Source: Paracoccus marinaquae
GTDB taxonomy: Bacteria; Pseudomonadota; Alphaproteobacteria; Rhodobacterales; Rhodobacteraceae
Direction: 5' to 3'
NCBI RefSeq assembly: GCF_018860165.1
Contig: NZ_JAHKNG010000018.1
Location: forward strand, 1-64,000
DNA: 64,000 nt
The number at the start of each line of letters is the position of its first letter. Position 1 is the stretch's first letter. The translations under genes and the position numbers were made by a program. Positions 52,689 to 61,099 of the stretch are shown here, piece after piece. The notes under the pieces are model-generated. The model made no database searches and had not been told where the DNA came from. It saw nothing but the letters and a program-made list of their open reading frames with translations.

Positions 52689-53351
52689 ATGCGCTGCCTG
52701 ATCGTCGAGGATGACGAGCGGATCGCGGCGGATCTGACCGATGCCCTGTCCCGCGCAGGCTTCCATGTCCAGCATCTTTCGGACGGCGAGGAAGCATGGT
52801 TCACCGGCGGAACCGAGGATTTCGATCTGGTGGTGCTGGATCTGGGGCTGCCTTCGCTGGACGGGCTTGCGCTTCTGAAGCGATGGCGGGCCGAGGGGCA
52901 GAACATGCCGGTCCTGATCCTGACGGCGCGGGGCAGCTGGAACGAGCGGGTCGAGGGGATCGATGCCGGGGCCGACGACTATCTGCCGAAGCCGTTTCGC
53001 ATGGAAGAGGTCGTTGCGCGCGCGCGGGCTTTGGTCCGGCGGGCGTCGGGGCGGATGAACCCGATCCAGGAGCTGGGGCGGCTGTCCATCGATACCAACC
53101 GCCAGACCGCGACCGTGGACGGCCGCATGCTGAGCGTCACCCAGCTTGAATTCCGGCTGCTCAGCTATCTGCTGCATGCCGCGGATCGCGTCGTGCCGCC
53201 GACCGAATTGCTGGAGCATGTCTATGGCGACAGCGATTCCCGTGACGTGAACGCGATCGAGGCCGTCATCGCCCGGCTTCGCCGCAAGACCGGCCCCGGG
53301 GTCATCGGGACCCGCCGCGGCTTCGGCTATTTCCTGGAAAGCGGGGAATGA
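52689..53351 (+). CDS. OmpR-family response regulator
   Basis: A 220-residue two-domain regulator. The receiver domain has acidic Asp8-Asp9, phospho-acceptor Asp51 in LVVLDLGLP and Lys in YLPKPF. The C-terminal winged-helix DNA-binding domain has LTQLEFRLLSYL-like and DVNAIEAVIARLRRKTG segments. Phosphorylation by the downstream sensor should promote dimer binding to tandem sites such as the TGTCAG repeats at 52271 and 55522. The stop overlaps the kinase ATG by four bases. Confidence 0.92.
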   Translation: MRCLIVEDDERIAADLTDALSRAGFHVQHLSDGEEAWFTGGTEDFDLVVLDLGLPSLDGLALLKRWRAEGQNMPVLILTARGSWNERVEGIDAGADDYLPKPFRMEEVVARARALVRRASGRMNPIQELGRLSIDTNRQTATVDGRMLSVTQLEFRLLSYLLHAADRVVPPTELLEHVYGDSDSRDVNAIEAVIARLRRKTGPGVIGTRRGFGYFLESGE

Positions 53352-54682
53352 CCCTGCAAAGCGGATCGATCCGACGGCGGCTGACGCTTGGTGCGGCGCT
53401 GGCGATCACGCTGGCAATCACCGTGTCCTGGCTTGGCCTGACCATCCTGTTCGACCGCCAGGTGACGCGCCTTGCGGCGCAAGAGCTTGAGGCCCGCAGC
53501 AACGTCATCCTGGCCGGGTTCGAGCCGGACCGCCCCCTGACCGAACCGCCCAAGACCCTTGGCGGCGACCCGCGCTATCTCAGCCCCTATTCCGGCCAGT
53601 ACTGGCAGATCGAGATTGCCTCGCGCCGTTACCACTCGCAGTCGCTCTGGGACACGGAGCTTGCGGTCAGGGAGCAGCCCCCGCCGCGAGGCAGGTTCGC
53701 CCTCTATGAGGCGGAAGGCCCCGACGAACAGAGGCTGCTGGTGCTGGACCGGCTTCTGCAGGTCGGCCCTCAGGCAGTGCCGCTGCGCATCTCGGTCGCG
53801 ACCAGCCGCGCGAATCTGGACGAAGCCCGAAGCTATTTCGAGCGTGGCGTGATCCCCTTTCTCGTGGCCCTGGGCGCCATGCTGATAACGGGTTCCGCCA
53901 TGCAGGTCGGGCTTGGCCTGCGGCCCCTTGCGCAGGTGCATCACCGGATCGCGGAGCTGACTGCCGGCACGCGCCGCCGGTTGGGACAGGACATGCCCGA
54001 CGAGGTCCGTCCGCTGGCCACCGAGATTGACAACCTGCTTGACGACAGGGATGCCCGGATCGAGCGCGCGCGCAGGCGGGCGGCGGATCTTGCCCACACG
54101 CTGAAAACGCCGCTGCAGGCGCTGCTGGGCGAGACCCGCAGGCTGCGCGACGGCGGCAATGGCGGTGCGGCGGACGAGATCGATCAGATCGCCGATTCGA
54201 TCTGCAGCAGTGTCGAACATGAACTCGGTCGCAGCCGCATCCGGGGCGAGGGCCGTGCCAATCTGGGGCAGGTCGCCGGAAATGTCGCAAAGGTCCTGCG
54301 GCGCACCTCGCGCGGGGATGACATCGAGTTGCGGGTCGATATCGCCGATGATCTTTTCGCGCGGATCGATGCCCATGACCTGACCGAAGCACTTGGTGCG
54401 CTGGCCGAGAATGCCATGCGGCACGCCCGCAATCGCGTCGTCATCCGGGCCGCAAGGCGTGGCGACCGGATAGACCTCGGGGTGCAGGACGATGGCCCGG
54501 GCGTCGCCGAGGCGCAGCTTTCGCGGATCATGAAACGCGGCGAAACCAGCGCGGACACGGCCGAAGCCCATGGGGTGGGCCTTGCCCTCGCCCATGAGAT
54601 CGCCCTGGCGGCCGATGGCACATTGCGGCTTGAAAATCTCGCTGGCGGATTTCTTGTCACGTTAAGTCTGAAGGCCGGGTGA
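53348..54682 (+). CDS. Membrane sensor histidine kinase
   Basis: A 444-residue PhoQ-like sensor. Two transmembrane helices (about residues 13-36 and 168-187) frame a periplasmic domain of about 130 residues. A HAMP-like linker, an H-box (ADLAHTLKTPLQALL, phospho-acceptor His) and a HATPase domain with LAENAMRHARN and DDGPGVAEAQ follow. The ligand is unknown; the acidic PepSY protein upstream suggests cation or envelope sensing. It phosphorylates the response regulator encoded by the overlapping gene. A convergent RTX gene lies downstream. Confidence 0.9.
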   Translation: MTLQSGSIRRRLTLGAALAITLAITVSWLGLTILFDRQVTRLAAQELEARSNVILAGFEPDRPLTEPPKTLGGDPRYLSPYSGQYWQIEIASRRYHSQSLWDTELAVREQPPPRGRFALYEAEGPDEQRLLVLDRLLQVGPQAVPLRISVATSRANLDEARSYFERGVIPFLVALGAMLITGSAMQVGLGLRPLAQVHHRIAELTAGTRRRLGQDMPDEVRPLATEIDNLLDDRDARIERARRRAADLAHTLKTPLQALLGETRRLRDGGNGGAADEIDQIADSICSSVEHELGRSRIRGEGRANLGQVAGNVAKVLRRTSRGDDIELRVDIADDLFARIDAHDLTEALGALAENAMRHARNRVVIRAARRGDRIDLGVQDDGPGVAEAQLSRIMKRGETSADTAEAHGVGLALAHEIALAADGTLRLENLAGGFLVTLSLKAG

Positions 54683-54734
54683 CGGGCAGGGCCCGCGTGC
54701 GGCCCGAACGGACCGTATCCGGTCACGCAAGACT

Positions 54735-54763
54735 GCCGGCGGTACCCTGTGGATACCGCCGGC
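54735..54763. terminator. Bidirectional hairpin between kinase gene and RTX gene
   Basis: GCCGGCGGTA at 54735-54744 and TACCGCCGGC at 54754-54763 are perfectly complementary with a nine-base loop. They stand between the convergent stops at 54682 and 54796, the expected place for a shared terminator. No T-tract is present. Confidence 0.6.
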
Positions 54764-54795
54764 GCGCCTGTCTCGGGACGGGTCCTGACGCCGCT

Positions 54796-55401
54796 TCAGA
54801 TGAGGAAGTCGCTGACATCCAGATCGGCGCGGTTGAAGTCGTCCAGAACGATCGTGGTGTCACCCATCTTCAGCACCAGATCGCTGCCGACCTGCTTTGC
54901 GGTGCTGATGACATGGCGCACCTGCGCCAGCGAAAGATCGTCCAGTTCCAGACGGTCGACGCCATTCTGGAAGTCGGTGATCCGGTCGCGCCCGTCGCCA
55001 AAGTCGAATTCGAAGATGTCGGCCCCCTGTCCGCCGGTCAGGACATCGTTGCCCTTGCCGCCTTCCAGCTTGTCACGACCGGCGCCGCCATTCAGGTAGT
55101 CGTTCCCCGAACCGCCGTCCAGTTCATCATTGCCAACGCCACCCCAGAGCCGATCCGCGCCGGACCCGCCGTCCAACTCGTCATTCCCGAGGCCGCCTTT
55201 CAGAAGGTCATGGCCCGCGCCGCCCTCGAGTTCGTCATGGCCCGAACCGCCGTCGAGCGTGTCGTTGCCGTTTCCGCCTTCGAGTTCGTCATTGCCGCCA
55301 AGGCCGTTCAGAACGTCATTGCCGTCGCGACCGAAGATCTCGTCGGACAGGCTGGTCCCGTTGCGAAAATCGTTGCGATACGTGCCGAAAATGCGAGCCA
55401 T
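54796..55401 (-). CDS. Small RTX calcium-binding protein
   Basis: A 201-residue protein made almost entirely of RTX nonapeptides: about a dozen GGxGNDxLx units between residues 20 and 135 (for example GGNGNDTLDGGSGHDELEG). A C-terminal type I secretion-like region begins at GADIFEFDFGDGRDRITDF. There is no enzymatic domain and no signal peptide. Calcium outside the cell should fold the repeats into a beta-roll. It may be a surface or matrix protein. GGAAGGAAGAT precedes the ATG on the coding strand. A TGTCAG direct repeat lies about 120 bases upstream. Confidence 0.85.
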   Translation of the reverse strand: MARIFGTYRNDFRNGTSLSDEIFGRDGNDVLNGLGGNDELEGGNGNDTLDGGSGHDELEGGAGHDLLKGGLGNDELDGGSGADRLWGGVGNDELDGGSGNDYLNGGAGRDKLEGGKGNDVLTGGQGADIFEFDFGDGRDRITDFQNGVDRLELDDLSLAQVRHVISTAKQVGSDLVLKMGDTTIVLDDFNRADLDVSDFLI

Positions 55402-55521
55402 TTTATCTTCCTTCCAGATTGCGGCGCCTGTCTGGCGGCCAATGCACGACGCGATCCGGATTGATTCGCGCCTCTGGAAGGTTGAATAGCGGCCGCACGC
55501 TGACGCGGGGCTGACGGTTCC

Positions 55522-55538
55522 TGTCAGGAAAATGTCAG
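55522..55538. promoter_or_regulatory. TGTCAG direct repeat upstream of the small RTX gene
   Basis: TGTCAGGAAAATGTCAG repeats TGTCAG with the same 11-base period and almost the same spacer (AAA) as the site at 52271. An inverted CTGAC copy lies at 55511-55515. It is 121 bases upstream of the RTX gene start and 349 bases upstream of urtA. The nearby OmpR-family regulator is the likely binder. Confidence 0.55.
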
Positions 55539-55815
55539 ACTGGCGCGCGCCCTGCGAGGCAAAGGGCGATCACCCATCGGGCGGCCATTTCCCACGGCCG
55601 GCATCTCCCAAGACTGCACGGATCTTGTGCATCCGGGCCTGAAACTGACGCCTGCATCGCCAGTGCCGATGCGGCGGCCCCGCAATTGCGCCGGGCGAAT
55701 TGCCGGCCGGAAGGGCAAGCGGATGTTCTGCAGTTGCGACCGGTCGCTGAGGCCGGATGTGTGCGGCCGCGATCGCGTGAACGACGACGATGCCGCGCGG
55801 GTGAAATCAGGTTGC

Positions 55816-55846
55816 TGCCAGGATCTGGCACCGCCTCCGCCTGGCA
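55816..55846 (+). promoter_or_regulatory. Palindrome and possible sigma-54 promoter of the urea transporter operon
   Basis: TGCCAG-GAT-CTGGCA at 55816-55830 is a perfect dyad, and CTGGCA recurs at 55841. TGGCAC at 55826-55831, five bases, then CCGC at 55837-55840 fits the GG-N10-GC spacing of sigma-54 promoters, though the -12 element is poor. Urea transporters are commonly nitrogen-controlled, which makes this worth testing. Confidence 0.35.
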
Positions 55847-55886
55847 GGGGGGGGCGGCAGGTCGATGCGGCGCGGAAGGGATAGAT

Positions 55887-57173
55887 ATGCAAGCTTTCGG
55901 ACCCATTCTATTCGGCGGCATGCTTGGCCTGTCGGTGGCGGGCAGCGCGGCGGCGCAGGACGGAGACACGATCAAGATCGGTGTTCTGCATTCGCTGTCG
56001 GGAACCATGGCGATTTCGGAAACGACGCTGAAGGACACCGTGCTGATGATGGTGGACCAGCAGAACGCCAAGGGCGGGCTTCTGGGCAAGCAGATCGAGG
56101 CGGTGGTGGTCGATCCGGCCTCGGACTGGCCCCTGTTCGCCGAAAAGGCGCGCGAACTGATCTCGGTCCAGGGGGTCGATGCGATCTTCGGCTGCTGGAC
56201 CTCGGTCAGCCGCAAATCCGTGCTGCCGGTGATCGAGGAACTGAACGGGCTGCTGTTCTATCCGGTTCAGTATGAGGGCGAGGAATCCTCGAAGAACGTC
56301 ATCTATACCGGCGCCGCACCGAACCAGCAGGCGATCCCCGCCGTGGATTACATGCGCGACGAACTGGGGGTCGAGAAATGGGCGCTGCTGGGCACGGATT
56401 ATGTCTATCCGCGCACGACCAACACCATCCTTGACGCCTATCTGAAGGATAACGGCGTCGCGGCCGGGGATATCTTCGTGAACTACACGCCCTTCGGCCA
56501 TTCCGACTGGTCGAAGATCGTGGCGGACGTGGTCGCGCTTGGGAACGATGGCAAGAAGGTCGGCGTGGTCTCGACCATCAACGGCGATGCCAATGTCGGG
56601 TTCTACAAGGAACTGGCGGCGGCGGGCGTGTCCGCCGACGACATTCCGGTCATGGCCTTCTCGGTCGGAGAAGAGGAACTGTCGGGTCTGGACACCGCGA
56701 ACCTGGTCGGGCACCTGGCCGCCTGGAACTATTTCCAGACCGCCGAAAGCGATGAGAACACCGCCTTCGTCGAGGCGTGGCAGGCCTTCACCGGCAACGA
56801 GGCCCGGGTGAGCAACGACCCGATGGAAGCCACCATGATCGGCTTCAACGCCTGGGTGCAGGCGGTCGAGAAGGCCGGCTCGACCGAGACGGACGCCGTG
56901 CTGGAGGCCATCGTCGGCGTCGAGGTCCCGAACCTGACCGGCTCGACCGCGACGGTCCTGCCGAACCATCACCTGACCAAGCCGGTGCTGATCGGCGAGA
57001 TCCGCGAGGACGGGCAGTTCGACATCGTCAGCGAGACCGAGCCGGTGCCGGGCGACGCCTGGACCGACTTCCTGCCGGAATCCGCGGTGCTGGACGCCGA
57101 CTGGCCGGGCAAGCAATGCGGCATGTTCAACACCCAGACGAACAGCTGCGTGCAGGTCCAGTCGAATTACTGA
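55887..57173 (+). CDS. urtA: Urea ABC transporter periplasmic binding protein
   Basis: A 428-residue type I periplasmic binding protein of the UrtA/AmiC group. A signal peptide (cleavage near GSAAAQ, residue 22) is followed by TIKIGVLHSLSGTMAISE, IFGCWTSVSRKSVLPVIE and NGLLFYPVQYEGEE, all characteristic of urea/short-amide receptors. It heads urtABCDE immediately upstream of urease genes, which settles urea as the ligand. GGAAGGG precedes the ATG. A strong hairpin follows the gene. Confidence 0.95.
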   Translation: MQAFGPILFGGMLGLSVAGSAAAQDGDTIKIGVLHSLSGTMAISETTLKDTVLMMVDQQNAKGGLLGKQIEAVVVDPASDWPLFAEKARELISVQGVDAIFGCWTSVSRKSVLPVIEELNGLLFYPVQYEGEESSKNVIYTGAAPNQQAIPAVDYMRDELGVEKWALLGTDYVYPRTTNTILDAYLKDNGVAAGDIFVNYTPFGHSDWSKIVADVVALGNDGKKVGVVSTINGDANVGFYKELAAAGVSADDIPVMAFSVGEEELSGLDTANLVGHLAAWNYFQTAESDENTAFVEAWQAFTGNEARVSNDPMEATMIGFNAWVQAVEKAGSTETDAVLEAIVGVEVPNLTGSTATVLPNHHLTKPVLIGEIREDGQFDIVSETEPVPGDAWTDFLPESAVLDADWPGKQCGMFNTQTNSCVQVQSNY

Positions 57174-57180
57174 CGACGGC

Positions 57181-57201
57181 GGGGCGGCCCCGTGCCGCCC
57201 C
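57181..57201 (+). promoter_or_regulatory. Perfect 8-bp hairpin between urtA and urtB
   Basis: GGGGCGGC at 57181-57188 pairs with GCCGCCCC at 57194-57201 around a five-base loop, eight bases after the urtA stop. It should raise the ratio of binding protein to permease. Confidence 0.65.
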
Positions 57202-57227
57202 ATCCGCGAATGATCGAAAGGCCCGCC

Positions 57228-59132
57228 ATGCGCCGGATTGTATTCTGCCTTCTGCTGCTTATCGCCGGTCCCGCCTCGGCGCAGGATCTGGGCGCCGTGC
57301 TGGAGGTCAGCCGCGACCAGATCGCCAAACCCTCGCGCCAGACCATCGGCCCCGTCATCGACGAGATCGCGGCCAGCGGGGCTGGGGCGGTCACCTTCCT
57401 GGAAGCCTGGGGCGACCGGCGCCTGGGGCTGACCGCCGAAGGCCGCTTTGCCATTGTCGATGGCGAAGCGACGATCGATGCCGTCACCGGCGCCCGGATC
57501 ACCGAAGAGGTGGACCTGCTGCGGCCCAATTCCGGCGTTCGCGGGCTGATCGCGGCGGCGCTGGTGCCGGCCCAGTTGGCCGATCCCGATCCGGTCCGCC
57601 GGCAGGCGGCGCTGGATGCGCTTGGCCGCGACGCGACACCCGGGCATCTGCCGGCCCTGCGGCAGGCATTGCAGGATCCCGACCCCGGCCTTGCGGCCCG
57701 CAAGGCGCGGCTCGAGCGGTTGCTGACGATCCGCTTCGATCCCGATCCCGCGGCGCGGGTCACGGCCATCGACAGCTTTGACGGCGATGATGGCACCGAT
57801 GTCCAGGCGGCGCTGAGCCCGCTGCTGGCGACCAGCCGTGTCGCGGCCGCAAGCCTGCCCGAGACCGCCAATATCGCCGCCCGGCTTTCCCCCGGCAGCG
57901 ACGATCTGTCCCCTGATGCCGCCTATCGCCTGCTGGTCGATGCCGGGCTGGCCCGCGCGCGGCTGACCGAGGCCGACCAGAAATCCGCCCTTGCCGCGCA
58001 TATCGAGGGCGACCAGGTCGCCGGGGTTCCGGTCGCCGATCTGGCCGATCCCGCGGCCCGGGACCGGGCCTATGCCGCGCTGGCCCAGGCCGGAACGCTG
58101 GCCCCGGCGGCGACGGCCGAGGAGGTCGAGGCCGCGCTCAAGGCGCATGTCTTCGCGGATATCTATGCCGAGGCCTCGCCCGAGGTGACGGATGCCGCCC
58201 GCGCCGCGCTGAACGACATGGCCTTTCGCAAGCGGGTGCAGCAGGGCGCGGACCTGACGCTGGACGCGCTGTCGCTGGCCTCGATCTATTTCCTTGCCGC
58301 CATCGGCCTTGCCATCACCTTTGGCGTGATGGGGGTTATCAACATGGCCCATGGCGAATTCATCATGATGGGGGCCTATACCGGCTATGTCGTCCAGACC
58401 CTCGTTCCCGGGAAAACCGTCTCGCTGATCGTGGCGCTGCCGGCGGCCTTCGCCGTCACCTTCCTTGCGGGGGTCGTGCTGTATCTGCTGGTGATCCGGC
58501 ATCTGGCGAAACGTCCGCTGGAAACCCTGCTCGCGACCTTCGGCGTGTCCATCGCGCTGCAGCAGATGGCCAAGAACATCTTCGGCACGCAGGCCCGGCC
58601 GCTGACCGCGCCCGACTGGCTGGGCGGCGCGATCAGCTGGGGCGAGGTGGTGTCGATCTCGACCATCCGGGTGGCGATCCTTGTCCTTGCGCTGCTGTTT
58701 CTGGGCCTGTTCCTGTTCATCACCAGACGTACCCGGCTGGGGCTGAACATGCGGGCGGTGACGCAGAATCCGGGCATGGCGGCCTCGATGGGGATCAATC
58801 CGGATCGCGTCGCGATGATGACCTTCGGCCTTGGCTCGGGCATCGCCGGGATCGCCGGCGTGGCCATCGGGCTGTTCGCCAAGGTCACCTCGGAACTGGG
58901 CAGCGACTATATCGTGCAAAGCTTCATGACGGTGGTCGTGGGCGGCGTCGGCAATATCTGGGGCACGCTGGCCGGGGCCGCGCTGATCGGCGGGCTGCAG
59001 AAGGGGATCGAGGTGCTGAACCCGGCCAATACGCTGGCGGCGCAGACCTGGATGATCCTGTTCATCATCGTCTTCATCCAGTTCCGGCCGCGCGGGATCT
59101 TTCCGACCCGTGGCCGCTTTGTCGAGGGCTGA
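57228..59132 (+). CDS. urtB: Urea ABC transporter permease UrtB with N-terminal periplasmic domain
   Basis: A 634-residue protein. A signal peptide (cleavage near ASAQD) and a roughly 330-residue helical, alanine-rich extracytoplasmic region with HEAT-like repeats (RRQAALDALGRDATPGHLPA) precede the permease proper (about residues 345-634). The permease is of the LivH type with GVMGVINMAHGEFIMMGAY and GGVGNIWGTLAGAALIGG. Long N-terminal extensions are usual in proteobacterial UrtB. The ATG at 57228 gives the signal peptide; ATGs six and twelve codons upstream are less likely. Confidence 0.93.
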   Translation: MRRIVFCLLLLIAGPASAQDLGAVLEVSRDQIAKPSRQTIGPVIDEIAASGAGAVTFLEAWGDRRLGLTAEGRFAIVDGEATIDAVTGARITEEVDLLRPNSGVRGLIAAALVPAQLADPDPVRRQAALDALGRDATPGHLPALRQALQDPDPGLAARKARLERLLTIRFDPDPAARVTAIDSFDGDDGTDVQAALSPLLATSRVAAASLPETANIAARLSPGSDDLSPDAAYRLLVDAGLARARLTEADQKSALAAHIEGDQVAGVPVADLADPAARDRAYAALAQAGTLAPAATAEEVEAALKAHVFADIYAEASPEVTDAARAALNDMAFRKRVQQGADLTLDALSLASIYFLAAIGLAITFGVMGVINMAHGEFIMMGAYTGYVVQTLVPGKTVSLIVALPAAFAVTFLAGVVLYLLVIRHLAKRPLETLLATFGVSIALQQMAKNIFGTQARPLTAPDWLGGAISWGEVVSISTIRVAILVLALLFLGLFLFITRRTRLGLNMRAVTQNPGMAASMGINPDRVAMMTFGLGSGIAGIAGVAIGLFAKVTSELGSDYIVQSFMTVVVGGVGNIWGTLAGAALIGGLQKGIEVLNPANTLAAQTWMILFIIVFIQFRPRGIFPTRGRFVEG

Positions 59133-59136
59133 GAGC

Positions 59137-60360
59137 ATGCTGATCCGCAAATACCCCTCCGTGCTGATCTTTCTGGGAATTCTGGCCGCATTCACCATCG
59201 CCGTCACGCTGATGTCGCAGGCCTACGGGACCGGCGCGATCCCGACCTCGATGGTCAAGACGCTGGGCAAGACGCTGTGCCTGGCGCTCGCGGCGCTGGC
59301 GATGGATCTGGTCTGGGGCTATGCCGGCATCCTCAGCCTCGGTCACATGGCCTTCTTTGCGCTTGGCGGTTATATGATCGGTATGTGGCTGATGTATGCG
59401 CGCACCGGCGAGATCGTCGCCGCGACGCTGGCCAACGCGCCCATCCCGCCCACACCCATGGAACTGCAGCAGGGCATCACCAGCCAGATTTTCGGCGTCG
59501 TCGGCTCGTCGGACCTGCCGCTGACTTGGGCCTTCGCGGGCAGCCTGCCGATGCAGTTGCTGCTGGTGCTGGCGGTGCCGGGGCTGTTCGCGCTGGTCTT
59601 TGGCTGGCTGGCGTTCCGGTCGCGGGTGAACGGCGTCTACCTGTCGATCCTGACCCAGGCGATGACGCTGGCGCTGGCGCTGTGGCTGTTTCAGAACGAC
59701 AGCGGTTTTCGCGGCAATAACGGGCTGTCGGGGCTGCAGAACATCCCCGGCCTTGGCCATGTGCCGCAGGCGACGCTTTCGGTCTGGTTCCTCTGGGCCT
59801 CGGCGCTGGCGCTGGGGCTGGCCTATCTGCTGGCAAGCTGGCTGGTCGCGGGCAAGTTCGGCAGCGTGATCCGCGCCATCCGCGACGACGAGGCCCGCGT
59901 GCGGTTCCTCGGCTATTCCGTCGAGGGCTACAAGCTGGTCATCTTCACCCTGACCGCGATGATCTGCGCGATTGCCGGCGCGCTCTACTATCCGCAGGCC
60001 GGCATCATCAACCCGGCGGAACTGGCGCCCATCGCCTCGATCTACCTGGCGGTCTGGGTCGCCATTGGCGGGCGCGGGCGGCTTTACGGGGCGGTGATCG
60101 GGGCGGTGTTCGTGTCGCTTCTGTCAAGCTGGTTCACCGGCGGGCGGGCACCGGACCTGAACCTTGGACCCTTCAGCGTGCAATGGGTCAATTGGTGGCA
60201 GGTGCTCTTGGGGCTGGCCTTCGTCTGCGTCACCCTGTTCGCGCCGCGCGGGTTGTCCTCCGTCATCGACGCGATCACCGGGCTGCGCCACCCGAACCGG
60301 CGCGGGCAGGATCTCGGCCCCGATCTGGGCGCCCTGCGCGAACAGGAGGCCGAGGCATGA
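59137..60360 (+). CDS. urtC: Urea ABC transporter permease UrtC
   Basis: A 407-residue LivM-type permease with about ten membrane segments. WGYAGILSLGHMAFFALGGYMIG and the EAA loop GSVIRAIRDDEARVRFLGYS are hallmarks. It dimerises with UrtB. The ATG at 59137 lies four bases after the urtB stop; a start nine codons earlier inside urtB is possible. The final bases overlap urtD as ATGA. Confidence 0.93.
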   Translation: MLIRKYPSVLIFLGILAAFTIAVTLMSQAYGTGAIPTSMVKTLGKTLCLALAALAMDLVWGYAGILSLGHMAFFALGGYMIGMWLMYARTGEIVAATLANAPIPPTPMELQQGITSQIFGVVGSSDLPLTWAFAGSLPMQLLLVLAVPGLFALVFGWLAFRSRVNGVYLSILTQAMTLALALWLFQNDSGFRGNNGLSGLQNIPGLGHVPQATLSVWFLWASALALGLAYLLASWLVAGKFGSVIRAIRDDEARVRFLGYSVEGYKLVIFTLTAMICAIAGALYYPQAGIINPAELAPIASIYLAVWVAIGGRGRLYGAVIGAVFVSLLSSWFTGGRAPDLNLGPFSVQWVNWWQVLLGLAFVCVTLFAPRGLSSVIDAITGLRHPNRRGQDLGPDLGALREQEAEA

Positions 60361-61097
60361 GCGCGCTTCTGGAGGTTTCGGGCGTGTCGAAAAGCTTTGA
60401 CGGGTTCAAGGCGATCAACAACCTCTCCTTCGCCATTGCCGAGCGTGAATTGCGCGCCATCATCGGCCCGAACGGCGCCGGCAAGACCACCTTCATGGAT
60501 ATCGTCACCGGCAAGACCCGGCCCGACAGCGGCGAGGTTCGCTGGGGCGAAAATTCCCGATCCCTGCTGCGCATGTCCGAGGCGCAGATCGCCCGTGCGG
60601 GCATCGGCCGCAAGTTCCAGCGCCCGACCGTCTTTGAGGATCAGAGTGTCGAGGCCAATCTGATCATGGCGCTGAAGGCCCCGCGCGGCCCCTTTGCCGT
60701 GCTGCGCTGGCGGCCCTCGGCAGGGTCGCGGGCGCGGGTGCAGGACCTCGCGGCCGAGGTCGGGCTGGCCGGGCAGATCCGGCGCAAGGCCGGCGAGTTG
60801 AGCCACGGCCAGAAGCAATGGCTGGAAATCGGCATGCTGCTGGCGCAGGAGCCGCGCCTGCTGCTGGTTGATGAGCCGGCGGCCGGCATGACCCTGGCCG
60901 AGCGCGAACAGACCACGACGCTGCTGAAGCGGCTGGCCGAGACGCGGGCCGTGGTGGTGGTCGAACATGACATGGAGTTCGTGCGGCGGCTGAACTGCAA
61001 GGTGACCGTGCTGCATCAGGGCAGCCTGCTGGCCGAGGGGTCGCTGGACCATGTCTCGGCCAATCCCGACGTGATCGAGGTCTATCTGGGGCGCTAG
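60357..61097 (+). CDS. urtD: Urea ABC transporter ATPase UrtD
   Basis: A 246-residue LivG-type ATPase with Walker A GPNGAGKTTFMDIVTGKTRP, the UrtD-typical RKFQRPTVFEDQSV, signature LSHGQKQWLEIGMLL and Walker B LLLVDEPAAGM. The SHGQ signature with KQWLEI distinguishes UrtD from amino-acid transporters. It starts within the urtC stop (ATGA) and urtE follows after two bases. Confidence 0.94.
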   Translation: MSALLEVSGVSKSFDGFKAINNLSFAIAERELRAIIGPNGAGKTTFMDIVTGKTRPDSGEVRWGENSRSLLRMSEAQIARAGIGRKFQRPTVFEDQSVEANLIMALKAPRGPFAVLRWRPSAGSRARVQDLAAEVGLAGQIRRKAGELSHGQKQWLEIGMLLAQEPRLLLVDEPAAGMTLAEREQTTTLLKRLAETRAVVVVEHDMEFVRRLNCKVTVLHQGSLLAEGSLDHVSANPDVIEVYLGR

Positions 61098-61099
61098 CG

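Larger units (their letters stand above)
55402..55886. other. Divergent intergenic region between RTX gene and urea transporter
   Basis: About 485 bases with no convincing gene; an 85-codon frame at 55627-55884 is arginine- and proline-rich and looks non-coding. The left part contains the TGTCAG direct repeat (55522-55538), the right part a palindrome and a sigma-54-like promoter candidate (55816-55846). It should hold the promoters of both neighbours. Confidence 0.5.

Noticed and set aside
55627-55884. 85-codon plus-strand frame before urtA
   Set aside because: Arg/Pro/Gly-rich composition typical of non-coding GC-rich DNA, and it covers the probable urt promoter.
55908-59207. 1099-codon minus-strand frame opposite urtA-urtB
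   Set aside because: Very long but pure antisense to urtA and urtB, with no family signal.
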